This document shows, in pieces, positions 49,104 through 60,666 of a DNA stretch of 64,000 nt. The notes beneath the pieces are model-generated. The model ran no database searches. It saw nothing but the letters and a program-made list of their open reading frames with translations, and was not told where the DNA came from. The position numbers were made by a program, and so were the translations under genes. Every line of letters starts with the position of its first letter. Within the stretch, counting starts at the first letter, position 1. Source of the DNA: Bombardia bombarda (Eukaryota > Ascomycota > Sordariomycetes > Sordariales > Lasiosphaeriaceae); the NCBI GenBank assembly GCA_030512295.1, contig JAULSR010000002.1, positions 2,666,001 to 2,730,000 of the forward strand, in the 5' to 3' direction.

Positions 49104-50939
49104 GGCGAGAAAGCCTCGATAGGAGATAAGAGTATGTCGAAATGACAGAGAAATGGGGAGCCTTGGTGGCGGGGAACGAGAGCCGTACAGTTACAGTCTC
49201 GTTCTCCCCAGAAAGCTGTTTGCCGCTGCAGGAACTGTGTCCTAGCCTGGCGGTTGTCCTGTGTTCGGACTGGGAGACGTGGGGTGGTTTCGACCGAGGA
49301 TGGAAATATGCAGAGAGAGTGCTGATTAACCTTTTGCTCTTCTAAGTTCTGTCACTGTGGAGTCGGGCGGTCGGGTCGGTTGCGCCTGGCAGCCCCGAGG
49401 TACAATAAATGTCGAAGCACTCGATAATTGCGAGATATGGCGAAGAGGGGGAGATCACACAAAAGATAGCAGATATTCGAGTTGCGCGCTGCTTATCTAC
49501 CTGGTAAAAGTAAATGACTGGGCACTCTCCGCTGGCCCGGGCTAACACGCAGGATCAGGCGAAGGGTCGCAAGGGTGGTGTTTTATGAAAGTCGGGTATC
49601 TTCCAACGGTGTTGCTGTATGTATATTTCGTCGACCAAAGGCGAAGCGGCCAGGCAGGTAATAAGTAGGATAGGATTAGGGTATCAGGTGTATTCTTTGG
49701 GTATTGAGGTATTTCCGCGTGTCGCGAACAAACGATGGGTAATGGTAAAGATGAACAAAACGAGGCCGAGGTGTGAAGAAAGCTAATTCATAGGCAGCTA
49801 GTATAGGGGGCTGCTAGGGACAGAAAAAAAAATTGGTTGATAGTGGTTAGTGAATTGCGACCGACGGGCACCTCTGCGCGGCACCTCAAAGTGCATTCAT
49901 TAGCTGTCGTTGTGGGCCGGACGAGACCGACGATGTCATCCATCTCCTGAACCGTCCACTGGGACGCTTTGCTTTTTGCATATGTATTTTAGTGCATTTA
50001 TTTTCCATGGCAGCCCAGACCCCCTGGGGACCAACCAGCGCGTGGGGCTATGTTTCTAGCAGCTGGTCTCAGCTTCGAGCTTGGGAGCTGCCCCTCCATC
50101 TGGGCACACGTGAAGCCCCATTCCTCCTCGGTCGCAAGCGGCCGAGAGTCCCCTACACCGAGGAAGGACCCCTAGAACGGCCATTAACAAGATAAACAGA
50201 TACCGAAAGCGGATTAGGTTGGATGTTTGATCATATTTTTGAGGATTTTTACTTCGCTTGTCTCAAGGTTCCATGCCAAACCGAGCTCCGTACATCAAAT
50301 TATCGGACCAGCTTGAAAGTCTGGCAAGAATGAAGCTCGGGATGTAACATGGGCGGGATGGCAAAGCTGCAGTGGTGTGCATAAGCTAGAAAGAACTAGA
50401 TATATGACATACTGCAATACATCGGGTGTCTTTATCGGACTAGCAACCTAGGTTAATTCGTAGTCTGCTCCTTGACCAAAGTTACCGTAGAGTGCAGACC
50501 GTATCTGAAGTACGGGTCTTTCTTCCCGCAATCACCGTCACCTGCTATTTTTAGCCAAAGATACGAAAGGGGCGGCGGTTTGATACTTTTGAATAAACAA
50601 TAACGGAAAAAACTGCTTGACTCTAGATTTCTGTCCAGTTGGGCCGAAATGACAGCTAGATAATAACAGGGGGCATGGCGACAGTTGCATTAACACGTGC
50701 TGTGGAGCTCAAGCTGGTCATTGATAAGATTTCAAACATCTCACCTCACAACCAGGGATTTCAAGTTCCGAAACATGGAATCAAACTGGGATGCTAAAAA
50801 GCAAAGAATTGTAGACCCAAGGTAACTAAGGTACCTAATCAATTAACTCCCAAACCCTTTTCATCGAAACCTTGAATACACATATACATATTCTCATACA
50901 GCACCCCCTTTCTGCGATAGCACCCGCTCATCCCCCCAC
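49104..50939. other. Intergenic, no gene seen
   Basis: About 1.8 kb between the start of the acyltransferase gene and the stop of the next minus-strand gene. ORFs are all short and none shows a known domain. Confidence 0.55.
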
Positions 50940-52130
50940 TCAGTTCGACCCACGTCGCTCCCGCTCCAGCATCGCATCAAACTCCCTCTGCGCCTGGTCC
51001 TTTGCCGTAGCCTTGTCTTGGGCCTCTCGCGAGTACACATAGTCATCCGTCTGCTGTGCCTCCTGAGCGGCTTGTTGACGGCGCGCAGCCCACCCCCGGG
51101 GAGCCGTAGTAGTAGTCTTGTCGCCTTGTGTGGTGCTGCCAGCGTTCGCGCCTGCCCTTGAACCTTGTCTAATCCTGTCCCAGACCGAACCGCTTGTGCT
51201 GCTTTCGCCCGTTTGTCTTGCAACTGCTGGGGCGACGGGGGATGCATCGTCGAAGAGAAAGCTGTCGTCGTCTTGTGGTGCTACAACTTCCGAGGGAGAA
51301 GGAGGCGACGGTGCGGGCGTAGGCTGTGGACGCCACGTTCGCGTTCGTTGTGGTGGTGAGGATTGCTCTTCTTGTTGCTCATATTGTTGCCCATATTGTT
51401 GTTGTTCTTGTTGGTCTTGTTGTTGCTGATATGGTTGCGGCTGGGATCTGCTTCGACGGGTAGGTTGAGGACGTCCAGCAGGCTGATGCTGGTTCTGAGG
51501 AAGGTTGGGATTGTGTTTGACGGCTTCCCTCCACTTGGCAAGTCTCTTGTCTTGAGCCATAGATGTAAACATGGTGAAGTCCCCCCACACCCTCATGACC
51601 GTGTGAACGCCGATATAAATGACAGTCGCATAGGCCGCAGCCCGAGTACCGTGCCAGGCAGCCCGCGCCGCTGGTCCAGTCCTCCAAGCCGACGGTCCTA
51701 TCGGGAAGCGTTCTGGGTTAAACGTTGCTGCCTTGGGTGTGTAGAATGGGAATTTGAAGCTGGCACGGCCGCGCCTCTCGTAATATATGGCAATGCCGGC
51801 AGTGAGGGGATCCGAGTAAGCCATGGTGCGGTTGCGGTTAGCGACGTGATAGGCGGCGGCGTCGATCTCTGTCTGGTCCAGCATCCGGTTCGCCAGGTAG
51901 GTGTATCCTAGGCACCTGGCCGTGATCTGTTCTTTGTTCCAAGCATCACTGAAGCCAAATAGACCTGCAAACCAGGGCATTTGTGGGAGCGCCTCGAATC
52001 TGATGCCCATCGCTTGCGCCTGCCGGAGAACAGAATCTCGATCTAGCCGCCGATTTGCGAAACCCTCTTCCGGGATAGCATGGAGCTGCACATCCTGCGC
52101 AAACTTCTCATAGCTGTCGTCTCCAGACAT
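50940..52130 (-). CDS. Uncharacterised protein with one predicted membrane segment
   Basis: A single open frame of 396 residues starting MSGDDSYEKFAQDVQLHAIPEEG. The N-terminal ~200 residues look globular and constrained (WFAGLFGFSDAWNKEQITAR, YERRGRASFKFPFYTPK, FPIGPSAWRTGPAARAAW), with a hydrophobic stretch AAAYATVIYIGVHTVMRVW at about 163-181 that could span a membrane. The rest is low complexity: a Gln-rich run of about 30 residues, Pro/Ser-rich linkers, an acidic patch DDDSFLFDD, and a charged helical tail. I do not recognise the family. The bias from ordered N-terminus to disordered Gln-rich C-terminus and the clean coding frame support a real gene. It is divergent from RXT2, and the tRNA-Arg gene lies between them. 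Confidence 0.72.
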   Translation of the reverse strand: MSGDDSYEKFAQDVQLHAIPEEGFANRRLDRDSVLRQAQAMGIRFEALPQMPWFAGLFGFSDAWNKEQITARCLGYTYLANRMLDQTEIDAAAYHVANRNRTMAYSDPLTAGIAIYYERRGRASFKFPFYTPKAATFNPERFPIGPSAWRTGPAARAAWHGTRAAAYATVIYIGVHTVMRVWGDFTMFTSMAQDKRLAKWREAVKHNPNLPQNQHQPAGRPQPTRRSRSQPQPYQQQQDQQEQQQYGQQYEQQEEQSSPPQRTRTWRPQPTPAPSPPSPSEVVAPQDDDSFLFDDASPVAPAVARQTGESSTSGSVWDRIRQGSRAGANAGSTTQGDKTTTTAPRGWAARRQQAAQEAQQTDDYVYSREAQDKATAKDQAQREFDAMLERERRGSN

Positions 52131-52471
52131 TGTTACTCGCGATTCAATAGTAGGTGGTCAATTGAACGCTGGTGTTGATGCAAAAGGTGGCGTTGTGAGT
52201 TGTGACGACGGAGGAACAGGGGACTTGTTTCGATCCCTTCATCCATCGACACGAGAGCTGAGCTTGGCGGAATGACGGCACTGAACATGGGTAGGAGCTC
52301 CCTAGCTTAGCTAAAGCCACGCTCAGGGAGGGGTGCGGGCAGAAGAGCCTGAGGTACCACTTCAAGGCGGTGAAGTAGCAGCGTCCGAATTTGTTTGAAG
52401 GACACCATTGATAATACAGGGGCTCGGAAATAACCGTCGACCAGTAAGATGTCTCATTTGATTGGTTACAT

Positions 52472-52559
52472 GCCCGGCTGGCGCAATGGTAGCGCGCAAG
52501 ACTTCTATCTTGAATAGCATTCAATCTTGAGGCTGTGGGTTCGAGTCCCACGTCGGGTG
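52472..52559 (+). tRNA. tRNA-Arg (anticodon UCU) with 16-bp intron
   Basis: The sequence folds into a full cloverleaf. Acceptor stem GCCCGGC pairs with GTCGGGT (two G-U pairs); the D arm is GCGC/GCGC; the anticodon stem is CAAGA/TCTTG; the T arm is GTGGG/CCCAC around TTCGAGT; the discriminator is G (52559). The anticodon TCT is at 52504-52506, followed by A37, and a 16-bp intron at 52508-52523 restores a 7-base loop. The mature length is 72 nt before CCA addition. It reads AGA codons. B box GGTTCGAGTCC is intact. A T5 run at 52563-52567 just downstream can serve as the Pol III stop, and a T25 run at 52585-52609 follows. Confidence 0.95.
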
Positions 52560-52562
52560 CAG

Positions 52563-52609
52563 TTTTTCAATTTTGCTAATTCTCTTTTTTTTTTTTTTTT
52601 TTTTTTTTT
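52563..52609 (+). terminator. Pol III terminator T runs after tRNA-Arg
   Basis: T5 begins 4 bases after the tRNA end, with T4 and T25 runs further on. Any of these should stop RNA polymerase III. Confidence 0.75.
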
Positions 52610-53111
52610 CTTTCGTGCGCCAACATGAAGATCTCTCACGTGGATGTTCACTCAACTTACATAAATTCAACCTTGTAAAAGCCCGTAGTAATCGCAAACT
52701 TAAGTCAATCTCTAAATGTTTAATGGATGAATATGCTTACTTGCCGGCCCCGTCCGTCTGTGGATATTCAGTGCCACAGCAGGGGGTCCACTTCGTGCCG
52801 CTGCTGTCCGCCTCCACTCACTGGTGCTGGGTGGAGCGCACGACCTTCCCAGCAGCACCTGGCAGGCAACTCGCCCACTCCAGGACATACTTGCATCTCA
52901 GCTTATCCGACACCATTTGCGCAATCCTCTTTTTCTTCTCAACGAACCGCTGCTTAGCCACGAAGTCTTAGACGTTAGACACCGCTACGAGGCGTACTAC
53001 CGGCAAATTCACGATCCAAACCACGGCCCCAATTCTCCTTCCTCCAACACCACCTCGCTAAGTGCTGAATGCTGGGCGCCTACCGCTTTTTGCTAGTCGA
53101 GCGCCCTCAAC
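52610..53111. other. Intergenic, RXT2 5' region, no gene seen
   Basis: About 0.5 kb after the T run up to the RXT2 start codon. Two overlapping short ORFs have no domain. It is probably the promoter and leader of RXT2. Confidence 0.5.
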
Positions 53112-54746
53112 ATGTCAAACCAACAGAATGCCCTGATCATGGAGACGATTGTCTCCCTCAGGAGAGCCCTAAAACGACAACCTTATGGTGCGCAAAAGCC
53201 CCCCTTTGCTTGGCTCATTGCTTGCTGTTAAATGCTTGCTGTCAAACGAGAAGCGCTAACTGGTCGCTCACCTCTCCCTCATAGACTCCGACTCCGACTC
53301 CGAGATCGAGCACACCACAAATCGTGGCCACAAACTTAAGAAGCGAGCGAGATTTACCAAGGAGGGCCACCTTACAGCATCCACAGATCCTGCCATCTAC
53401 AAGGAGGTGCGTGACTGCCCATGGCGCATTGAACATCTGGTGGTATGAATACCAGGGCTAACTGGGTTTCAAAGGTCGCCGAACACGCCGGCTATCAACG
53501 TGCCATCATAAACAAAAACCCCCCATTGGTTGACGATGAAGGATACGAGCTGGACAGCGATGACAATGAAGAGCGTGTACAAGAGGTGGTGGCGTCTGCC
53601 ATGGAGGACAATCCTTACTCCTCTATCCACCTAGAGCGTAGGTTCCGCCGCTCTGTTGTTCGTCCTGGGCGCATGTGCTATGATGGCTAACACACAGTAG
53701 GACTATTGGCCCCCTTGACCGCCGTGACGGGCCTCCCCACCCACCCCACGCTGTCGCGACCCTTCACGTCCAAGGCGTTGACGGAGCTGGTGAACCAAAG
53801 CAGCAACCTGATGCACAAGGAGAACACAGCGCTCTGGAAGGTCAAGCCTCTGCTGACAAAGCTCATTGGCGACAACATCTGGGCTCCCTGCGAGACTATG
53901 ATACAGCCGAACGATTACGATTTGTTTACCGATACTGCCCGCTTTCTCCGACGGACAACAAGCTCCTCACCGGCCGCGATTGATGCACCCCCAAACCCAA
54001 ACGATAGATTTCGACAAATCACAATACCTGAGACTCCTTTCGGACAACCCAGGCAAGAGTCCGGGGAAAAGATGGACGTCGATCCCCCACTCGATGCAGA
54101 CAAAGGGAAGGGCAAGGAGAAAGAGCATGCCAACGGGGAAACGTTGCCAGAAGAGACAACCGACAACAACAAGGACGATGCGCAAGTCAATGGCAACATA
54201 CCGCCCAAGGAAGGGGGAGGAGGCGACCCTATCGGAGATGACGGGCCAAGCAAGAACAAGGACGTCGGCCTACGGGATGTGAATTCGGCGAATTCGGCGT
54301 CTCTTGGGAACAAGGTGTATGACAATGGCAGTGGCAGCAACAGAGTCAATTCGGTGGCGCCCGAACCGACGATAGACGGCGAGTTCTTCATCCACCCACT
54401 ATTCGTCGCGCCAAGCTCAGCGCATCCGGACCGCGACTTTGGGCTCCCCGAGAGCGAGGCCGAGGACATGCGCCGGCTGCTGCAGTTGTACGTGCAGAAG
54501 CAGGAGGAAGTGGCGCGCGGGACCAAGAAGCTCTACGAGGGACTCCTAAAGGCAGACCGGCTGCGCAAGACGGTGATGCAATGGGCCAAGGCAGAGGCGC
54601 ACTGCGGGCCCAACCGAGACATGTCTGATGGCGAGGACTGGTACGACAAGGAGGAGTGGGGATTGACCGAGGATCTCAAGAAGGGCGAGGACGAGGTGGA
54701 AGAAGACACGGCGCAGACGCAGAAGAAGACGCGGACGCGAAGATAG
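53112..54746 (+). CDS. RXT2: Rxt2-like subunit of the Rpd3L histone deacetylase complex
   Basis: Four exons: 53112-53187, 53285-53406, 53475-53637 and 53701-54746, 468 residues. Introns are 97, 68 and 63 bp with donors GTGCGC, GTGCGT and GTAGGT. The N-terminal 200 residues match the Rxt2 N-terminal domain as I know it: ETIVSLRRALKRQPYDSDSD, NRGHKLKKRARF, YKEVAEHAGYQR, NPPLVDDEGYELDSDDNEER, then LLAPLTAVTGLPTHPTLSRPF and HKENTALWKVKPLLTKL. The rest is disordered and acidic, ending in a charged segment likely to form a coiled coil. Rxt2 is a structural part of the large Rpd3 deacetylase in the nucleus. The last acceptor is a tandem CAGTAG; the second AG (exon from 53701) gives the family-like IHLERLLAPL, the first adds one residue. 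Confidence 0.88.
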
Positions 54747-56321
54747 TATCTCGGTCCAAGGAAGAGGCGTGCGCGCAGGTCTTCGTGAACATCATGCTCC
54801 TGCCCTTTGGCAGGAAGAGGACGAACGGGGTGGGTGGGTTTTGTTTATGTGTTTGTGGCTATGTTGCTTAATGATACCAGGATATAGTTTACCTTGCTTT
54901 GAGCTGTGCTCGGATGGGGGTGGGATGCGGGTACGGATATGCTTTACCACTTTAAAAAGTTGCCTTTTTTTATTTATTACAGCAAAAACGACGGCGAGGG
55001 AGGTAGTTTGATGATGGGATGGCGTATGTGCAACTAACGGTTGGTGGTGGTGCACCGGTGCATTTTATTTAGAGTTGACAATAGTGAAGCTACCGAACCG
55101 GATGACAAACAGACAGATCAACGGTGCTGGTTTGGTCATGCACGACGCCATGCCACGCCGCCACGCAGGCGCCCGAGACATGTGTGCACCGCATGGCTTT
55201 TCTTTGGACTCATTTGACGTGCTTTTCGCGAATACAGTGCATTATGTCGAGCTGCACTACGCCTCGTCGGAGCTCGGACAAGGCTCGGATTGATAAAAAG
55301 ATATTGGTTGCTGTTGCACTTGTACTGGTAATCAAATTTAAAAAAAAAAAATTCTGACAATGGTGGTAGCAGGAATGGAAGCCAAGCCGGTAACGGGCTA
55401 GGTTAGGTTAGGCACGCGGCGAGAAGCTGGTCCTCTCGATCGCAGGTTGCAAACGGCAGACGCCTCCATCACGGATTCTTATTATTCATCGGCCAATAGC
55501 GCGTTGAGATATCTAAGCTAGTCGCGGATGGTGGAGTCATCATTACATTTGCTTTCCAGCTGCTTTCAGAAATTTTGTACTGCTCTGCCACTGCGGCCGT
55601 GATTGACGAATGACGACGGGACTTTTTTCCCGTTATGTAAATGGGAATCTACGGCACGGACGGGGCTCGGAGATATCGCAGCCCGAGATCGAATCAGAAC
55701 CGAGTGGACGGGTCGGCAGTCGGGAGTTTGGGTGGCGACGCGGCCAATAGTTCTTCGTTTCCTCTCCCCTGATTTGAAAGACGCAGATATCAACTGCCCG
55801 AGTGGGAATGAGGGCGTTGTTTCTGCCCTTCGCCGTCCAGAGGGAGGTGTAAGTAGAGGTACTTGCTCATTGACTCGGGGCAGGTGCGCGGGAGACCTGA
55901 TCTTGGGTACCTTCTTTGTACCTTCCTTTTCCTTCCCTGGGGTAGCCCTAATGAACATGAGGGAAGGATACTGAAAGGGACTAACCTCCCCCGAGCTAAG
56001 TTACGCGATGCGACTACGGATCCAAGTTCCGACCTACATACACTTATATGTGTCATAGCTTTCTGCTGTTTTGTTCCTTGACTTGAGCTTTTGATCTTTT
56101 TCGTCTCATTGCCACACACCTGCCAGCAGCTACTTGCATTAGTTCTTTTGTATTCTTCTCTTTTTATTTCAATTCATTAATACTACATACACACTTACTT
56201 TCCACCCGAGTGTTTCGCTCCACGACTCGATATCATTACATCGATATACATACTCGGCCTGCCAGGCCAACCTCACCACCAGCCCGCAAGGGGGCTTCAC
56301 CCAAAATCCCCTCTCGTCAAC
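54747..56321. other. Intergenic, no gene seen
   Basis: About 1.6 kb between RXT2 and the DHA2 transporter. A CTAGGTTAGGTTAGGC motif occurs near 55399-55414. No ORF or RNA gene is supported; the right end (after 56090) is a likely promoter and leader. Confidence 0.55.
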
Positions 56322-58211
56322 ATGACGACAGACACCGATCTCGAAAAGACGCCCGTCGGCCTCGGCGGCAGGGCTCCATCCTCGACCCCGTCGCCGTCGA
56401 CATCTCGACAATCCTACTCTGGAGACAACAATGACACTATCACGACTGCCGCCAACCCAGACAACACCACCACCACCACCACCACCAAATCCGCCAAACT
56501 CTCCAAAATCGCCGCCGCCGCCGACCCCTCCACGCAAACCTACCCCACCGGCCCCACCCTCATCCTCATCATCCTCTCCCTCTGCCTCTCCATCTTCCTC
56601 GTCGCCCTCGACCAGACCATCATCGCGCCCGCGCTCGGCGCCATCACAGGCGAGTTCCAGAGCGTGCGCGACATCGGCTGGTACGGCGCCGCCTACCTGC
56701 TCACCACCACCTCGCTGCAGCCCACCTACGGCATGCTCTACCGGCTCTTCAACGTCAAGTTCGTCTTCCTGGGCGCCGTCTTCGTGTTCGAGGTTGGGAG
56801 TCTCGTGTGCGCCGTCGCGCCCACGTCGACCGCCTTCATCGTCGGGCGCGCCATCGCCGGCGTGGGGTCTGCCGGGCTCTTCTCCGGCTGCGTGGTGATC
56901 CTGTCGTACACGCTCCCGCTGCGCAAGCGGCCCGCGGCGTTTGGGCTGATCGGCGCCATGTTTGGGATCGCGTCGGTCGCGGGCCCGCTGCTGGGGGGTG
57001 CGTTCACGGACCATGTGACGTGGCGGTGGTGTTTTTACATCAACTTGCCGATCGGCGGCGTGGCGATGGGGGTGATCTTCTGGTTCCTGACGGTGAATCG
57101 GGAGAATAACCCGACGGGGCGGACGTTTGTGGCGCGGATCATGGAGCTGGATTTGCTGGGCACGGCGACGCTGATCCCGGGGATTGTGTGTCTGCTGCTG
57201 GCGCTGCAGTGGGGCGGGACCGAGCACCCGTGGAACAGCGCGACGGTTATCGGGCTGTTTGTTGGTTTCGCCGGGCTGGCGATTGTGTTTGTGGGGATAC
57301 AGGTGTGGCAGGGGGACAAGGGGATGTTGCCGCCGAGGTTGTTTGGGGAGCGGGACATGGCGTGCGCGCTGATCTTTGCCTTCTTCTTTGGCGCGGGGTT
57401 TTTTGCGCTGGTGTACTATCTGTCGCTGTACTTCCAGATCATCCAGGGGGTGAGCGCGGTGCAGGCGGGCATCAAGCTGCTGCCGATGTTGATCGCCGTT
57501 GTCATCACATCCATTGCGACGGGCGGGCTGATCACGGTGGTGGGCTATTATAACCCGTTTGTCCTGCCGTGCATGGCGCTGTTCGCCGTCGGGTCGGGCC
57601 TGATCGCGACCTTGGCGCTGGATAGCCCGCTGCGCATGTGGTTTGGGTATCAGGTCATCGCGGGCCTGGGTATTGGTGTTGGGTTCCAGACGGGCGTGTT
57701 GGTCGTCCAGAACACGATGCCGCTCGAGTGGGTCCCCGTCGGCACCGCCTGCGTCCAGTTCTTCCAGAGCTTGGGCGGCGCCATCTTTATTGCCGTCTCG
57801 CAGGCTGTCTTTCAGAACGGGATTACGGAGGGCATTGCCAAGAATGCGCCCAACCTGCCGGTTGAGATTTTTATCAATAGCGGCGCGTCGCAGGTCAGGG
57901 AGATTCTGAAGCAGCTGCATGCCGAGGACCAGACGGACGTGGTGCTGAGCGCGTATCTGGATGGGTTGCGGCAGTCGTATTTCATTACGACGGGGTGCGC
58001 GGCCGCGGCCTTTGTGACGGCGTGTTTCTTGAGCTGGAAGAAGATCAAGAAGCACGGTGCGCAGGCCAGCGGGGTGGGCGAGAGCGGGGAGGAGAGTGGG
58101 AGGGATGATATCGAGAGCGCGGGTGCTGCGGCGGGTGGTGAGGGTGTGACGGCGTCGGGTGCTCGGGATGGTGGTGAAGGTGGTGATGTTCTCCCGACGA
58201 AATATGCCTGA
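56322..58211 (+). CDS. DHA2-type MFS drug/H+ efflux transporter, 14 membrane helices
   Basis: A single open frame of 629 residues without introns. A hydrophilic, Thr-rich N-terminus of ~75 residues precedes the first helix (LILIILSLCLSIFLVALDQTIIAPAL). The D1 motif of DHA2 pumps, LDQTIIAPAL, is at its end; SLQPTYGMLYRLFNVK is the motif A loop (no classic GRR but typical of the family), VGRAIAGVGSAGLFSG motif B and VAGPLLGGAFTDHVTWRWCFYINLP motif C. Hydrophobic segments count to about 14. Family members export toxic compounds or the cell's own metabolites by proton antiport at the plasma membrane. No biosynthetic genes lie nearby, so a role as a cluster-linked exporter is not supported here. 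The 628-codon ORF on the opposite strand is a codon-bias shadow. Confidence 0.92.
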   Translation: MTTDTDLEKTPVGLGGRAPSSTPSPSTSRQSYSGDNNDTITTAANPDNTTTTTTTKSAKLSKIAAAADPSTQTYPTGPTLILIILSLCLSIFLVALDQTIIAPALGAITGEFQSVRDIGWYGAAYLLTTTSLQPTYGMLYRLFNVKFVFLGAVFVFEVGSLVCAVAPTSTAFIVGRAIAGVGSAGLFSGCVVILSYTLPLRKRPAAFGLIGAMFGIASVAGPLLGGAFTDHVTWRWCFYINLPIGGVAMGVIFWFLTVNRENNPTGRTFVARIMELDLLGTATLIPGIVCLLLALQWGGTEHPWNSATVIGLFVGFAGLAIVFVGIQVWQGDKGMLPPRLFGERDMACALIFAFFFGAGFFALVYYLSLYFQIIQGVSAVQAGIKLLPMLIAVVITSIATGGLITVVGYYNPFVLPCMALFAVGSGLIATLALDSPLRMWFGYQVIAGLGIGVGFQTGVLVVQNTMPLEWVPVGTACVQFFQSLGGAIFIAVSQAVFQNGITEGIAKNAPNLPVEIFINSGASQVREILKQLHAEDQTDVVLSAYLDGLRQSYFITTGCAAAAFVTACFLSWKKIKKHGAQASGVGESGEESGRDDIESAGAAAGGEGVTASGARDGGEGGDVLPTKYA

Positions 58212-58990
58212 TGAGGTTGGACATATTTACTGGGCTATGTGGTGGTTGCTGAGGCGTTTAATGTTTTTTTGGTTTTTTTATTTTCAAGGCAAAATACCCC
58301 CTCCCCTTGCGGCGTCTAGGGGGGCACAACATTGTTGGTCATGTATAGGGGACATATGCGGATATTAGTCAGGTATAGATGTTCGGCGGTACATTTCGTG
58401 GCCTTGTATATATCTAGTACGCTACTCTCTGCTCTTTTTCTTTTTCTTTGTATTTTAATTAATTATCTTGTTATTTACTCAATTGAGCAGGGAGGGGCAG
58501 CTGACTTTCATTGCTGCCGACTCTTTCCACATCCATGAACAGGTCGTTTTTGACTTTAGGCGATGATCTCAGTGCCAACCTAGACTAGGTATCGCCTACT
58601 CGCGAACATGCAACGGCCCGCCGCAAGACTGGTAGATCCCGTCACAACCGCACAACGATCAACCTTGGACGAACAAAACCGTCAACCCAGTTTAAGCTTA
58701 TAGTTAACGCTTGTTTTGGTAGCCCATGTTATCCCGGTTGACAGTTTTGTCGTTGTCGATATCCGAAACGCGCAACGTCGCAGACAGAGAGTCTTGGCTG
58801 ACGGGAGTACCCAACTAACACCACACCGGGTAATTGACAACAGGACAGACAGGTAGAAACAAACAAGGCAAAGAGGCCACTTGTTATCACATTGTGATGA
58901 AACTAATAAAATTCAACCATGAACTAATTGATCCCTAAACAAAACAAGAACATAGTTAGGTTCTTCACATTCACTCAGTAATCTTACACA
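58212..58990. other. Intergenic, no gene seen
   Basis: About 0.8 kb: 3' flank of the DHA2 gene and promoter of the MFSD5-like gene. T- and A-rich runs are present, no ORF with support. Confidence 0.55.
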
Positions 58991-60426
58991 ATGGCCACGA
59001 TATACACCCTCAACCTAGCCTCCCTCCTCACCCTCTGCGGCGGGCTCTTTCTCGCCCAAAGCAAAACCCAAAGCCATGTCGCTGCTACTAACAACTCCAC
59101 CACACAAAAATCATCATCATCAAAAGCGCCCTTCCTAACAGTCTACGCCCTCGTCATGGCCTCCGACTGGCTCCAAGGCCCCTTTCTCTACTCCCTCTAC
59201 CGCGTCGAGCACAACCTCCCGCACAGCCTCGTCTCAGCCCTTTTCACAACAGGCTTCCTCTCGGGGGCCGTCAGCGGCTCCTTCGTCGGCTCCGTCGCCG
59301 ACCGCCGCGGGCGCAAAGCCGGCTGTCTGTTCTTCTGCGCCGCCTACAGCCTCTCATGTCTCTCGACCATCATGCCGTCCTCGTCGGTGCCGCTGCTGTT
59401 TGTGGGTCGCGCGTTGGGAGGGCTGGCGACGAGCTTGCTGTTTAGTGTGTTTGAGAGCTGGATGGTGGCTGATTTCGGGGCGCGTTATCAGGGGATTGAT
59501 GGGGGTGAGGGGAGGGAGGTTGAGCTGTCGAAAATGTTTGGCCTGATGAGCACGGTGAATAGCGTTGTGGCTATTGCGAGTGGTGTGGGGAGTGAGTGGC
59601 TGGTTGCTGTTGCTGGGACGAGGAAGGCGCCGTTTGCTGCCAGCGTGGTGTTGCTGGCGGTGGCGTTTGGGGTGATTTGGACGCAATGGGTGAGTCAGGG
59701 GGTTTGGAGAGAGTGAAAGAAGAAAAGGGGGTGTTCGACTACTGACTGGCTGACGAGTCGATATAGGCCGAGTATTACGGCGAAGCAGAGACGAAAGCAG
59801 ATTCTGCTGAGACTGAGAAGACAACCGTTCACAAGACCAGACTGTGGACAATCCTCGCAAACCCCAGCGTCCTCTCCCTGGGCCTCACCTCCACCGTCTT
59901 CGAAGGCTCCATGTACCTCTTTGTCTTTTTCTGGACGCCCGCTCTCCGCTCAGCAGCAGCCACAACAAAAACAGACGACCTCCCGTTGGGCGTCATCTTT
60001 GCCAGCTTCATGGCCTCCTGTCTGGCATCATCCCTCGCTTTTAACATCATAACAACAGGAAAACTCATCAGCCACGCCACCCTGCTCCTCTGTATCCTCG
60101 CCACCTCGTCCGTCTGTCTCTTCCTTTCGGCGCGGCCGTCGTCGGAGCAGTCGGCCTTTTGGGTGTTTTGCCTGTTTGAGGCTGCTGTCGGCATGTACTG
60201 GCCCTGCATGGGCTGTCTGAAGGGTGCCCTCATCGACGATGGGATCCGCTCGCAGGTGTATGGAATGTTGCGGGTGCCGCTCAATGTCTTTGTGGTGGTG
60301 TCATTGCTGCTGACGGGGGAAGCGGGAGATGATGCGTATGGGACTGTGTTTACGGTTTGTGCTAGCTTGTTGCTTGCAGCGTGTGGTGCGCTGTGGGTTG
60401 GTAGGGCTGGCCGGGCGGCGTCGTAG
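58991..60426 (+). CDS. MFSD5-like (molybdate-anion transporter type) MFS protein
   Basis: Exon 1 is 58991-59689, exon 2 is 59767-60426; the 77-bp phase-0 intron has donor GTGAGT and acceptor TATAG, 452 residues. About 12 hydrophobic segments. Diagnostic stretches: YALVMASDWLQGPFLYSLYR, the motif A loop GSVADRRGRKAGCLFF, FVGRALGGLATSLLFSVFESW, and in exon 2 SVLSLGLTSTVFEGSMYLFVFFW and EAAVGMYWPCMGCLKG. These are the hallmarks of the MFSD5 family, whose algal member MOT2 imports molybdate. The substrate in fungi is not established. It is convergent with the truncated sirtuin gene, whose stop is 240 bp downstream. Confidence 0.88.
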
Positions 60427-60666
60427 TGTTTGTTGTGGATGAAAAGGGGTTGTGTGATATACTGTAAGCGTGTAGCAATTGAAGACGAGTGCCATCGAGA
60501 TATCTCTACAACAAGAACAAGTGGGTTGATCCAGAAATACTATCAAGACTGACATCTCTCTTGCAAACAAACAACTACCCAACTACATTTCTAAGCATTC
60601 GCACATCTCTAATTTACCCTGAAGATTACATACCATCATCACAGATCCAATATTATAACCAGTCAC

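Noticed and set aside
56169..58055. 628-codon ORF on the minus strand opposite the DHA2 transporter
   Set aside because: The sense frame has clear MFS motifs; the antisense product is His/Arg/Pro-rich low complexity, typical of GC-rich third-position shadows.
56322..60426. Two adjacent MFS genes considered as part of a biosynthetic cluster
   Set aside because: They belong to different MFS branches and no synthase, oxidase or pathway regulator lies beside them.
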